From Chitinophaga hostae (GTDB lineage Bacteria; Bacteroidota; Bacteroidia; Chitinophagales; Chitinophagaceae), in NCBI RefSeq assembly GCF_018224885.1, contig NZ_JAGTXB010000020.1:62001-126000 (forward strand): a DNA stretch of 64,000 bases, written 5' to 3'. Below, piece after piece: positions 1 through 6,960 of this stretch (positions within the stretch are counted from its first letter, which is position 1; the number at the start of each line of letters is the position of its first letter). A program made the translations under genes and the position numbers. The notes under the pieces are model-generated. The model saw only the letters and a list, made by a program, of their open reading frames with translations. It searched no databases and was not told the origin of the DNA.

Positions 1-1151
1 TGTTCGCCATGCTTCAGTTTTATCACGGTGCCGGCGCCGCCGCTGACACGGATGTTGCTTACGCCGGCAATATTTCTGCCGAGGTCAAATACCCAGGTGC
101 TGTCGTTGAGCCGGGTCATGTTGACGGCGGGAATTTCTTCCACATTTTCTATCGGGTACAGTTGCTGTGACACAATATTTTTGGAAGGGGCAGAGCGCAG
201 TGTCACCGGTTGCCAGGCATGATCATCGAACCTGGTGGTGTTCCATCCTGGTTGTTCCAGGCGGGCATCATAATGTTCCGCGGTATAGATGCTGTTAAAA
301 ACGATGGGACCGGTGGCGGTTTTCCAGTCTTTCCCCGTTGCTATTGTTTCGGTGCTGCCATCGGTATAGGTGATGTGCAGGTCCATGCAAAAGGCGGGTC
401 TGCCGCGCCAGGGCGCCTGGTGGAAGTTCCATACGGCGGTAGACTGGTGGTTGTACCAGCCGTTGCCCAGGGTAACGCCAATGGCGTTGCCGCCTTGTTG
501 CAGCAGTTGGGTCACATCATAGGTAACATAAAGTGTGCGGCGGTCGAACCGGGTGTACATGGGATCCAGTCGGTGATTACCGGCTTTTTCTCCGTTGATG
601 TACAATTCGTACAAACCCGCAGCCGCAATGTACGCACGGGCTTCCTTAATCGATTTAGCAGCTATGAAATTTTTTCGGAAGTTACCGGCGGGTTTGGTAT
701 GTACATTATCGCCATCACTGATCCAGGCGCCTTGCCAGTTGCTGCTGTTGCCCATACCGGTTTCGAACCAGGAAAGGGTGGCGGGCGATTTATGGCCGTC
801 TTTATCCCATACTTCCACGCTCCAGTAATATCTTGTAAAGGGTTGCAGGGTTTTGCCGGTGTAGGGCACGAGCATATTGGCGGCATTTACTTTGCCGGAA
901 GTCCATACCGGCGCGGACGCCAGCAGCAACGAATCAGTGGCCATCCGGATGATATAGGCTGTTTGTTTTGCTCCGTTGCGGGTATCGGCCAGTAACCACG
1001 ACAGGCGGGGATGTGCGGCATCTATGCCCAGCGGGTTGGCGAGATGCTCACATTTCAGGTTGGCAGCCGCGCAGGGAACGCCGCCATGGGCCATGGAAAC
1101 AGCAAAAAGGAAAATAAGGGAAAGCAACAGGTGCCGTAATGTTGAATGCAT
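1..1151 (-). CDS. alpha-L-rhamnosidase (GH78), N-terminal part, cut by left edge
   Basis: The minus frame from the ATG at 1151 stays open to the window edge, giving 383 residues without a stop. Residues 1-22 are a signal peptide (LLLSLIFLFAVSMAHG), so export is expected. The mature start, with LKCEHLANPLGIDAAHPRLSW at about 32-52, is the typical opening of family 78 rhamnosidases. Residues about 165-235 (IAAAGLYELYINGEKAG, then YTRFDRRTLYVTYDVTQLL and LGNGWYN) match the Bac_rhamnosid_N beta-sandwich that precedes the catalytic barrel. These enzymes release terminal L-rhamnose from plant glycans and glycosides. The catalytic (alpha/alpha)6 barrel and its acidic residues lie outside the window, so activity cannot be judged. 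No SusC/SusD is visible beside it on this side. Confidence 0.85.
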   Translation of the reverse strand, partial: MHSTLRHLLLSLIFLFAVSMAHGGVPCAAANLKCEHLANPLGIDAAHPRLSWLLADTRNGAKQTAYIIRMATDSLLLASAPVWTSGKVNAANMLVPYTGKTLQPFTRYYWSVEVWDKDGHKSPATLSWFETGMGNSSNWQGAWISDGDNVHTKPAGNFRKNFIAAKSIKEARAYIAAAGLYELYINGEKAGNHRLDPMYTRFDRRTLYVTYDVTQLLQQGGNAIGVTLGNGWYNHQSTAVWNFHQAPWRGRPAFCMDLHITYTDGSTETIATGKDWKTATGPIVFNSIYTAEHYDARLEQPGWNTTRFDDHAWQPVTLRSAPSKNIVSQQLYPIENVEEIPAVNMTRLNDSTWVFDLGRNIAGVSNIRVSGGAGTVIKLKHGE

Positions 1152-1239
1152 GCGCAGCGAATGTTTAATTAATATTAATCCCTGACAAGATAATACAAGG
1201 CCCGCTTTTTTTCGCCGGTTTTATATGACCGGAAATAAG

Positions 1240-1255
1240 GATAGATCGATCTGTC
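1240..1255. promoter_or_regulatory. TetR operator, copy 1
   Basis: Near-palindrome GATAGATCGATCTGTC centred between 1247 and 1248, with a perfect AGATCGATCT core. It lies just upstream of the -7 box of the TetR gene, over the expected -33 region, which fits autorepression. The same 16 bp recur at 1858-1873, and a perfect 18-bp version lies at 2003-2020. Confidence 0.7.
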
Positions 1256-1262
1256 TTTTTTG

Positions 1263-1270
1263 TACCTTTG
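1263..1270 (+). promoter_or_regulatory. -7 box of the TetR gene, leaderless
   Basis: TACCTTTG matches the Bacteroidota primary-sigma -7 consensus TAnnTTTG. The ATG at 1275 follows after only 4 nt, so transcription should begin at or beside the start codon and the mRNA would be leaderless or nearly so. No clear -33 TTTG is seen; that position is occupied by operator copy 1. Confidence 0.6.
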
Positions 1271-1274
1271 TACC

Positions 1275-1817
1275 ATGAAGAAGAAGATCAGCGATCCGAA
1301 GCAGCGTTTACTGGATACGGCTACCGACCTGTTTTATAACCAGGGCTATCATGCTACCGGCATCAACCAGGTAATCCAGGAGGCCGGTGTGGCCAGGGCC
1401 AGTTTGTACCTGCACTATGAGTCGAAGGAAACCCTGCTGCTGGCCTTTTTGCAGCAGCGTCATACCGACTGGATGGCGGGGTTAAAGCGATTTACCGATA
1501 CCGCCGCAAAACCTAAAGAGAAGATCCAGGCGGCTTTTGATTTCCTGTCCGATAATAATGAAAAGGAACATTTCAGAGGCTGTGCTTTCCTGAATATACT
1601 GTCGGAAACAACAGACAGGGATGCCGAGGTACTCACCGTGATCCAGGATCATAAAAAGGATCTGCGCGCATTCCTGGGTGATATTCTCCATAAGGAAAAG
1701 CAGGCAGTAAAGGATCATGTGTACCTGCTGTTTGAATCCGCTATTGTGGAAAGCCAGCTTTACCGCAACCAGTGGCCGGTGCAGGAGGCAAAGAAAATGG
1801 CCGCCGGATTGTTGTAG
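1275..1817 (+). CDS. TetR/AcrR family transcriptional repressor
   Basis: 180 residues from the ATG at 1275. An in-frame TTG at 1260 is rejected because it lies upstream of and across the -7 box. The N-terminal three-helix DNA-binding domain (about residues 8-55) has the family pattern: RLLDTATDLFYNQGYHATGINQVIQEAGVARASLYLHYESKETLL, given here only as a landmark in shorter parts: LFYNQGYHATGINQVIQEAG then ASLYLHYESKETLL. The remaining helical part would bind a small ligand that is unknown. The length is normal for the family. Three copies of one palindrome flank the gene (1240-1255, 1858-1873, 2003-2020), so it probably represses itself and the downstream DUF1348 gene. Ligand and physiological signal cannot be read from the sequence. 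Confidence 0.88.
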   Translation: MKKKISDPKQRLLDTATDLFYNQGYHATGINQVIQEAGVARASLYLHYESKETLLLAFLQQRHTDWMAGLKRFTDTAAKPKEKIQAAFDFLSDNNEKEHFRGCAFLNILSETTDRDAEVLTVIQDHKKDLRAFLGDILHKEKQAVKDHVYLLFESAIVESQLYRNQWPVQEAKKMAAGLL

Positions 1818-1857
1818 GCCATATCCCGGATCCTGTCTCACAAAAAAATATAAAAAA

Positions 1858-1873
1858 GATAGATCGATCTGTC
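1858..1873. promoter_or_regulatory. TetR operator, copy 2
   Basis: Identical 16 bp to copy 1 (GATAGATCGATCTGTC). It lies 21 bp upstream of the TACATTTG -7 box at 1895-1902, a position where a bound repressor could block that promoter. Confidence 0.7.
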
Positions 1874-1894
1874 TGTTTTTTGAAATATTCGTTT

Positions 1895-1902
1895 TACATT
1901 TG
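1895..1902 (+). promoter_or_regulatory. -7 box upstream of the DUF1348 gene
   Basis: TACATTTG matches TAnnTTTG. Transcription would start near 1909, about 140 nt before the next ATG. It would first meet a terminator-like hairpin at 1966-1989, so the product may be a short RNA or an attenuated leader. Confidence 0.5.
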
Positions 1903-1965
1903 TGAAAGAATGGGATAACACGGGCTTGGTATTGGTGTTAATGGGTGATTTACGCCATTCCCTGG

Positions 1966-1989
1966 AAAGATGCGTTTGCGTCTTTTTTT
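1966..1989 (+). terminator. hairpin plus T-run in the leader of the DUF1348 gene
   Basis: AAAGATGC, loop GTTT, GCGTCTTT, then further Ts to 1989. This is an 8-bp stem with one G-U pair and a T7 run. It sits between the 1895 promoter and the third operator, so it would end most transcripts near 1989 unless antiterminated. A short frame (ATG 1941, 16 codons) spans it, but there is no other evidence that it is translated. Confidence 0.55.
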
Positions 1990-2002
1990 AAACTATTAAA
2001 AT

Positions 2003-2020
2003 AGACAGATCGATCTGTCT
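2003..2020. promoter_or_regulatory. TetR operator, copy 3 (perfect 18-bp palindrome)
   Basis: AGACAGATCGATCTGTCT is fully self-complementary. It ends 28 bp before the DUF1348 start codon and contains the 10-bp core shared with the other two copies. This is the strongest of the three sites, and it suggests that the 2049 gene is the main target of the repressor. Confidence 0.75.
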
Positions 2021-2048
2021 TATTTATTCACTGCTTAAATATATTATC

Positions 2049-2489
2049 ATGGAACAGAAATTTCCTCTTCCTCCGTTTACACACGAAACTGCTTTACAAA
2101 AGGTGCAACTGGCCGAAGATGCCTGGAACAGCCGGGATCCGCAAAAAGTATCGCTGGTATATACAAAGGACACTGTATGGCGCAACCGCGACCAGTTTAT
2201 TAACGGCAGGGAAGAAGTGGTTAGCTTCCTGACGCAGAAATGGCAGAAGGAACTGGATTATAAATTAAAAAAAGAACTCTGGAGCTTTACAGACAATCAT
2301 ATTGCGGTATGCTTTGAATATGAATGGCACGATCATGCCGGTAACTGGTTTCGCTCCTATGGAAATGAACTCTGGGAGTTTAATGCAGATGGACTCATGC
2401 AACGCAGACTGGCAGCCATCAATGATGTACCCATTAAGAGCAGCGAACGGAAATTTAAGGAACCGGAAGACCTGGTACTGGCATGTTAA
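2049..2489 (+). CDS. DUF1348 / SnoaL-like (NTF2 fold) protein
   Basis: 146 residues with the hallmarks of the DUF1348 family spread over the whole length: LAEDAWNSRDPQKVSL, YTKDTVWRNRDQF, FLTQKWQKELDYKLKKELW, FEYEWHDHAGNWFRSYGNE and LMQRRLAAINDVPI. The fold is an NTF2-like cone with a cavity, shared with small cytoplasmic hydrolases and isomerases. No signal peptide is present. The substrate is unknown for the family. Members often sit beside TetR regulators, as here. The start is the first ATG after the operator and gives full family length. The C-terminus (EPEDLVLAC) is slightly shorter than in many members. Confidence 0.85.
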   Translation: MEQKFPLPPFTHETALQKVQLAEDAWNSRDPQKVSLVYTKDTVWRNRDQFINGREEVVSFLTQKWQKELDYKLKKELWSFTDNHIAVCFEYEWHDHAGNWFRSYGNELWEFNADGLMQRRLAAINDVPIKSSERKFKEPEDLVLAC

Positions 2490-2547
2490 AATAGCTGGCA
2501 CGCAGAATCAAAGGAATACCCCGGCTAACCGGCTTAAATAAATGATG

Positions 2548-2604
2548 TCCGCAGGATGGCAGCAACCGGTAGGAAAGAATTGCTGCCATCCTGTGGGATT
2601 TTTA
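2548..2604 (+). terminator. intrinsic terminator after the DUF1348 gene
   Basis: The left arm 2548-2565 (TCCGCAGGATGGCAGCAA) pairs with 2580-2598 over about 17 bp with one wobble and one extra base. The loop is 14 nt, and a short T run follows at 2600-2603. It separates the TetR/DUF1348 unit from the AraC gene. Confidence 0.7.
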
Positions 2605-2649
2605 TGGAAAGGGCACTGGAATCATTTCAGCCGTATGGTCTGAATTTTG

Positions 2650-2657
2650 TAACTTTG
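2650..2657 (+). promoter_or_regulatory. -7 box of the AraC gene
   Basis: TAACTTTG matches TAnnTTTG and ends 4 nt before the ATG at 2662, the same near-leaderless geometry as the TetR promoter at 1263. Confidence 0.55.
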
Positions 2658-2661
2658 GCCC

Positions 2662-3564
2662 ATGAATAAAACAGAGTCATTACAAGAGTTTTATCAGCAT
2701 AAATTTGCGGCCGTACCCGATACACTGCAGCAGGACCTGGGGCATTTTAATGTGTTCCGGATGGAAGATTGTATTGTAGATGGTAAGATGACCATACAAT
2801 ACAGCCGCCGCGATTTCTATAAAATAAGCCTCGTACGGGGGCATAATCTTTTTCACTATGCCGATAAAACCGTAGAGGTAAAAGGCAGTACCCTCATTTT
2901 CTTTAACCCGCAGGTACCTTATTCGTGGGAATCCTTGTCGGGCGATAATGCCGGCTACTTCTGCATATTCAAAGAGGCATTCTTTACCAGCGCCAACAGG
3001 GGCAACATCCATGATCTGCCAATGATGATGCCCGGAGGCATTCCTTCTTACGTGTTGAATAAAACCCAGGATAAAGAGGTAGCGCTGTTATACAAAAAAA
3101 TGCTGTCCGAAATCAATTCAGATTATGTGTATAAATACGACCTGCTCCGCAGCTATCTTACGGAAATCATTCACTATGCATTAAAGATGCAGCCTTCGGA
3201 AGCGCTGTACCAGCATGCAGATGCCAAAACCCGCATTACATCGGTATTTACGGAGCTGCTGGAGCGGCAATTCCCCATTGAATCGCCCGGACAACGTTTT
3301 GCATTAAGATCGGCCAACGATTTTGCGAAACAACTGGCGGTACACGTGAACCACCTGAACCGCGCCATCCGCGACACCACCGGAAAAACCACCACCGCCC
3401 ATATTGCTGAGCGGCTCACCAGCGAGGCAAAAGCACTCCTGAAACATACCAGCTGGAATGTGGCAGAAATCAGTTATGCCCTTGGCTTTGAGGAGCCCGC
3501 ACACTTTAATAACTTTTTCAAGAAACAAACCAACATCACCCCGGGCGCTTTCCGGATTGTTTGA
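2662..3564 (+). CDS. AraC family transcriptional regulator
   Basis: 300 residues. The N-terminal half (about 20-180) is a cupin-like sensor region with FYKISLVRGHNLFHYADKTV and FFNPQVPYSW. The C-terminal 100 residues carry the double helix-turn-helix of AraC proteins: SANDFAKQLAVHVNHLNRAI (first helices), then VAEISYALGFEEPAHFNNFF with KQTNITPGAFR at the end. It lies 83 bp upstream of a short-chain dehydrogenase on the same strand. Related AraC/SDR pairs are common in Bacteroidota and suggest that it controls that gene. The effector is not identifiable. Start choice is supported by the -7 box immediately upstream. Confidence 0.88.
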   Translation: MNKTESLQEFYQHKFAAVPDTLQQDLGHFNVFRMEDCIVDGKMTIQYSRRDFYKISLVRGHNLFHYADKTVEVKGSTLIFFNPQVPYSWESLSGDNAGYFCIFKEAFFTSANRGNIHDLPMMMPGGIPSYVLNKTQDKEVALLYKKMLSEINSDYVYKYDLLRSYLTEIIHYALKMQPSEALYQHADAKTRITSVFTELLERQFPIESPGQRFALRSANDFAKQLAVHVNHLNRAIRDTTGKTTTAHIAERLTSEAKALLKHTSWNVAEISYALGFEEPAHFNNFFKKQTNITPGAFRIV

Positions 3565-3616
3565 ATTTTGCAATCATTGGTTTGATTGGCGTAACAGCCG
3601 GCATGTATTCCTGGTC

Positions 3617-3624
3617 TACATTTG
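3617..3624 (+). promoter_or_regulatory. -7 box of the SDR gene
   Basis: TACATTTG, 23 nt before the ATG at 3648. It supports the internal start at 3648 over the longer frame that opens at 3561 inside the end of the AraC gene. Confidence 0.55.
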
Positions 3625-3647
3625 TGCTAACAAAAAAGCACAAGATC

Positions 3648-4487
3648 ATGAACAACAACAAAGTATGGTTTGTAACCGGTGCCTCCAAAGGCTTAGGACG
3701 TTCTTTCGTATTACAATTACTGGATCAGGGATATAAAGTAGCAGCTACTTCACGCAACCTCGACGACCTGCGTAAAATAGCCGCACATGATAATTTCCTC
3801 CCCCTATCGGTAGACCTGAAAAGCGAAACCAGCGTAAAAGCAGCAGTAGATGCCACCATCCAACAGTTTGGCAGTATAGATGTATTGGTAAACAATGCCG
3901 GCTTCGGGCAAATTGGTAGCCTGGAAGAATTATCCGATGCGGAAGCCCGCAGCAGTTTTGATGTGAATGTATTTGGCCTGTTAAATGTAACCCGCGCGGT
4001 ATTGCCGCATATGAGGGCACAGCAATCCGGTCATATTTTCAATATCTCCTCTATTGCTGGTTTTACCGGCGCCTTCCCCGGCTTTGGTATCTATTGCGCC
4101 ACTAAATTTGCAGTAGACGGTTTATCAGAATCGTTATCCGCCGAAGTAAAACCATTTGGCATCAACGTTACCATTGTAGCCCCCGGATATTTCAGGACCG
4201 AATTCCTTTCCGCCGGATCACTGGGACTGCCGGCCAATCAAATCGACGCTTACGAGTCTGTACGTGAAACACAAATTGCCCATCAGCACCAGATAAATGG
4301 TAACCAGGCCGGAGATCCTGAAAAGGCAGTAGCTGCCGTTATTGACGTAGCCGGAGCCGAAAATGCACCGTTGCATTTATTCCTCGGCGCTGATGCCTAT
4401 GAGATGGCTTACCAGAAAATGGCAGCGGTAGAAAGCGATTTGGAAGCGTGGAAGACTATTACGGTAGGCACAGCAATCGAAGCGTGA
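3648..4487 (+). CDS. short-chain dehydrogenase/reductase (SDR)
   Basis: 279 residues from the ATG at 3648. The longer frame from 3561 would add 29 residues unlike any SDR start and would overlap the AraC gene. Classical SDR features are present: cofactor motif TGASKGLG at 10-17, NNAG near 83, the active-site serine region NISSIAG near 134-140, and YCATK with Tyr149 and Lys153. It is a cytoplasmic NAD(P)H-dependent oxidoreductase. Substrate is unknown; the length and the C-terminal substrate lid resemble reductases acting on small carbonyls. The last codons run straight into palindrome copy A, whose arm includes the stop codon. Confidence 0.9.
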   Translation: MNNNKVWFVTGASKGLGRSFVLQLLDQGYKVAATSRNLDDLRKIAAHDNFLPLSVDLKSETSVKAAVDATIQQFGSIDVLVNNAGFGQIGSLEELSDAEARSSFDVNVFGLLNVTRAVLPHMRAQQSGHIFNISSIAGFTGAFPGFGIYCATKFAVDGLSESLSAEVKPFGINVTIVAPGYFRTEFLSAGSLGLPANQIDAYESVRETQIAHQHQINGNQAGDPEKAVAAVIDVAGAENAPLHLFLGADAYEMAYQKMAAVESDLEAWKTITVGTAIEA

Positions 4488-4682
4488 TTTTTTTCTTGCC
4501 CAGGATTAGACTGATTTAGAGGATTTATAGGATTTTTTTATTTTGATTATAATTTGATTTTAAAAGATTCGGGAAGACGTAAGCAAATTCGCTTATATCT
4601 TCCCGAATCTTTTAAAATCAAAAAGAAAAAAATCCTATAAATCCTCTAAATCAGTCTAATCCTGGGCAAAAAAAAAATCACG
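4483..4682. repeat. nested palindrome, copy A
   Basis: Outer arms 4496-4534 and 4631-4669 are perfectly complementary over 39 bp: tip TTGCCCAGG, then GATT boxes at 9-nt spacing. Complementarity continues outward with minor length differences through the SDR stop codon (CGTGATTT... against ...AAATCACG). Inner arms 4556-4577 and 4598-4619 pair over 22 bp. The inner stem is GATTCGGGAAGA flanked by AAAA on the left and TTTT on the right, the layout of a bidirectional terminator. It lies between the convergent SDR and topB genes. Confidence 0.95.
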
Positions 4683-4696
4683 GCCAAGAAAAAAAC

Positions 4697-6814
4697 CTAT
4701 TCTATACCCACATTGAAATCCGTACCCAGCACCAATTTTCCCTCTTTTTCTTCCGTGCTGCCAGGTACTTTCAAGCCTTTTATTTTACTGGTTTTGCCTT
4801 TGGTAAGCAAGTCTGCGATTTGTTTGTCATTTAATTTTTTGCCCAGCAATTCGAAGGGCAGTTTGAAGCCACATTCCTTGAAGTTGGCACAACCATAGGC
4901 GGTATTGCCTTTTTTGAGTAAATGCGTTTTGCATTTAGGACATTGTATTTCCCCGATAGCAACAACTTTTTTGGGTTTGGGCTCTTTCTTTGGTTTCTCT
5001 TCCTTTTCCGGTACCGGTGGCGGATCAGGGGCAATGGTGATGAATTTGTAGCTGGATGTTTTTACTTCTTTGGTGAGGTCTACCACCATTTGAATCAGTT
5101 CATCCTTGAAGGTATCCATGGCATATTCGCCTTTTTCTATAAGACGGAGTTTGCGTTCCCACTGACCGGTAAGTTCAGGGCTTTTCAACAGCTCCGTTTG
5201 TATGGTATCGATCAGGTCAATGCCGGTTTGCGTGGCGTAAATATTCTTCTTTTTCTTTTCTATATATTTTCTGCGGAACAGTGTTTCAATGATGTTGGCA
5301 CGGGTAGAAGGACGGCCAATACCGTTGTCTTTCAACAGCTCGCGCAAATCTTCATCGTCTACCTGTTTACCGGCGGTTTCCATGGCTCTCAGCAAAGACG
5401 CTTCGGTAAAGGCTTTGGGCGGGGATGTTTTCCCCTGGTGAATACGTGGCGTATGCGGACCGCTTTCACCCACTTCGAAATGAGGCAGTATCTTTTCTTC
5501 CTCTTCTCCCTCTTTTTTCTCTTTTACATCGTTGGCATATACTTCTTTCCATCCCGGTTCTATAATCTGTTTACCGGTTACCTTAAACGGTACCTGTCCT
5601 ACTTTTCCAAGCACGGTAGTATTGGAGATCTTACATTCCGGGTAAAAGGCGGCAATAAAGCGGCGGGCCACGAGGTCGTATATACGCTTTTCTTCCAGTG
5701 GTAATCCACCCGGGTGCATACCGGTAGGAATGATAGCATGGTGATCCGTAACTTTTTTATCGTCAAAAACCGTTTTCAGTTTTGGAATAGGGTTAGCCAG
5801 CAGCGGGGCGGTAAGCACGCTGTAGGGCGTCATATCCTGCAGTATACCGGCAATTTTAGGATGCAGGTCTTCCGACAGGTAAGTGGTATCTACCCTTGGG
5901 TAGGTGGTCAGTTTTTTCTCATACAGGTTTTGGATGTATTTAAGCGTATCATCTGCAGAGAAACCGAATTTTTTATTGGCTTCTACCTGTAAGGCGGTGA
6001 GGTCGAACAGGCGGGGATTCCCTTCTTTGCCATCTTTTTTTTCGAAAGAAGTAACCTCAAATGGATGCTCTTTCAGGTAGGCGAGACCTTTGGCGGCTTT
6101 ATCAGGACTTTTCAGGCGGTCAATGGCGGCGGTGAATTCCGTTTCCCGGTAAATGGTTTTGAGCTCCCAATAGTCTTCCGATACAAATGCATTGATTTCT
6201 TTTTGCCGTTGTACAATCATAGCCAGCGTGGGTGTTTGTACGCGTCCTATGGATAATACCACCTTTCCCTGTGCAAATTTTTTGGTGAACAGGCGGGTGG
6301 CATTCATGCCGAGCAGCCAGTCTCCTATAGCGCGGGCGCTTCCCGCGGCATACAGGTTATTATATTGTTCTGATTCTTTCAGGTGAAGAAAGCCATCACG
6401 GATCGCCTCCGTGGTAAGAGAGGATATCCATAGTCTTTTAATGGGCGCCGCGCATTTTGCTTTCAGCAAAACCCAGCGTTGTATAAGTTCTCCTTCCTGG
6501 CCGGCATCCCCGCAGTTGATCACCTCTTCACATTGTTGTACCAGGGTTTCTATGACCTTAAACTGTTTTTGTACGCCGGAGTTTTCAATCAGCTTGATAC
6601 CGAAACTGGGCGGTATCATCGGAAGATCTTCCAGTCGCCAGAACTTCCACTGTTCGTAATAATCGTGTGGTTCTTTAAGGGTACAGAAATGACCGAAAGT
6701 CCAGGTTACCTGATAGCCATTGCCCTCATAGTAGCCATCTTTGCGTTGTTTTGCGCCGATCACTTCTGCAATATCCCTCGCCACGCTTGGTTTTTCAGCA
6801 ATGCAAACTTTCAT
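4697..6814 (-). CDS. topB: DNA topoisomerase III (type IA)
   Basis: 705 residues. The Toprim domain opens the protein with the catalytic glutamate in AEKPSVA (Glu7) and the acidic set in NCGDAGQEGELI. The type IA core follows with SIGRVQTPTL, and the nucleophile Tyr305 lies in TYPRVDTTYL. HHAIIPTG and GIGRPSTRANIIETLF are further family signatures. After a proline/lysine-rich linker (PPPVPEKEEKPKKEPKPKK) comes a C4 zinc ribbon with CPKC and GCANFKECGF. The enzyme cuts one DNA strand and passes single strands, decatenating replication and recombination intermediates in the cytoplasm. The length is normal for TopB. It sits apart from its neighbours, with palindrome A at its 3' side. Confidence 0.95.
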   Translation of the reverse strand: MKVCIAEKPSVARDIAEVIGAKQRKDGYYEGNGYQVTWTFGHFCTLKEPHDYYEQWKFWRLEDLPMIPPSFGIKLIENSGVQKQFKVIETLVQQCEEVINCGDAGQEGELIQRWVLLKAKCAAPIKRLWISSLTTEAIRDGFLHLKESEQYNNLYAAGSARAIGDWLLGMNATRLFTKKFAQGKVVLSIGRVQTPTLAMIVQRQKEINAFVSEDYWELKTIYRETEFTAAIDRLKSPDKAAKGLAYLKEHPFEVTSFEKKDGKEGNPRLFDLTALQVEANKKFGFSADDTLKYIQNLYEKKLTTYPRVDTTYLSEDLHPKIAGILQDMTPYSVLTAPLLANPIPKLKTVFDDKKVTDHHAIIPTGMHPGGLPLEEKRIYDLVARRFIAAFYPECKISNTTVLGKVGQVPFKVTGKQIIEPGWKEVYANDVKEKKEGEEEEKILPHFEVGESGPHTPRIHQGKTSPPKAFTEASLLRAMETAGKQVDDEDLRELLKDNGIGRPSTRANIIETLFRRKYIEKKKKNIYATQTGIDLIDTIQTELLKSPELTGQWERKLRLIEKGEYAMDTFKDELIQMVVDLTKEVKTSSYKFITIAPDPPPVPEKEEKPKKEPKPKKVVAIGEIQCPKCKTHLLKKGNTAYGCANFKECGFKLPFELLGKKLNDKQIADLLTKGKTSKIKGLKVPGSTEEKEGKLVLGTDFNVGIE

Positions 6815-6960
6815 AATCGATTAAAATTGGGTAACAAATGTCGGATAAATAGTTCAAATGACTTAATTCCTGTTTCCTATATTCAGTTACAATTTACAGC
6901 TTTTGGGGCGAGATACATATAGCAGGGAAGCATTTCAAATGCTGGCGCCAGCTCCCCGTT

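Noticed and set aside
210..995. Open plus frame of 261 codons opposite the rhamnosidase gene
   Set aside because: It is the antisense shadow of a clear GH78 coding frame; its protein has no motif and is rich in Gly/Val, as expected for a reverse frame.
3561..3647. N-terminal extension of the SDR
   Set aside because: Overlaps the end of the AraC gene and the -7 box; the SDR fold begins right after the ATG at 3648.
4922..5704. Plus frame of 260 codons inside topB
   Set aside because: Antisense of the topoisomerase core; Phe-rich with no recognisable domain or ribosome-binding context.
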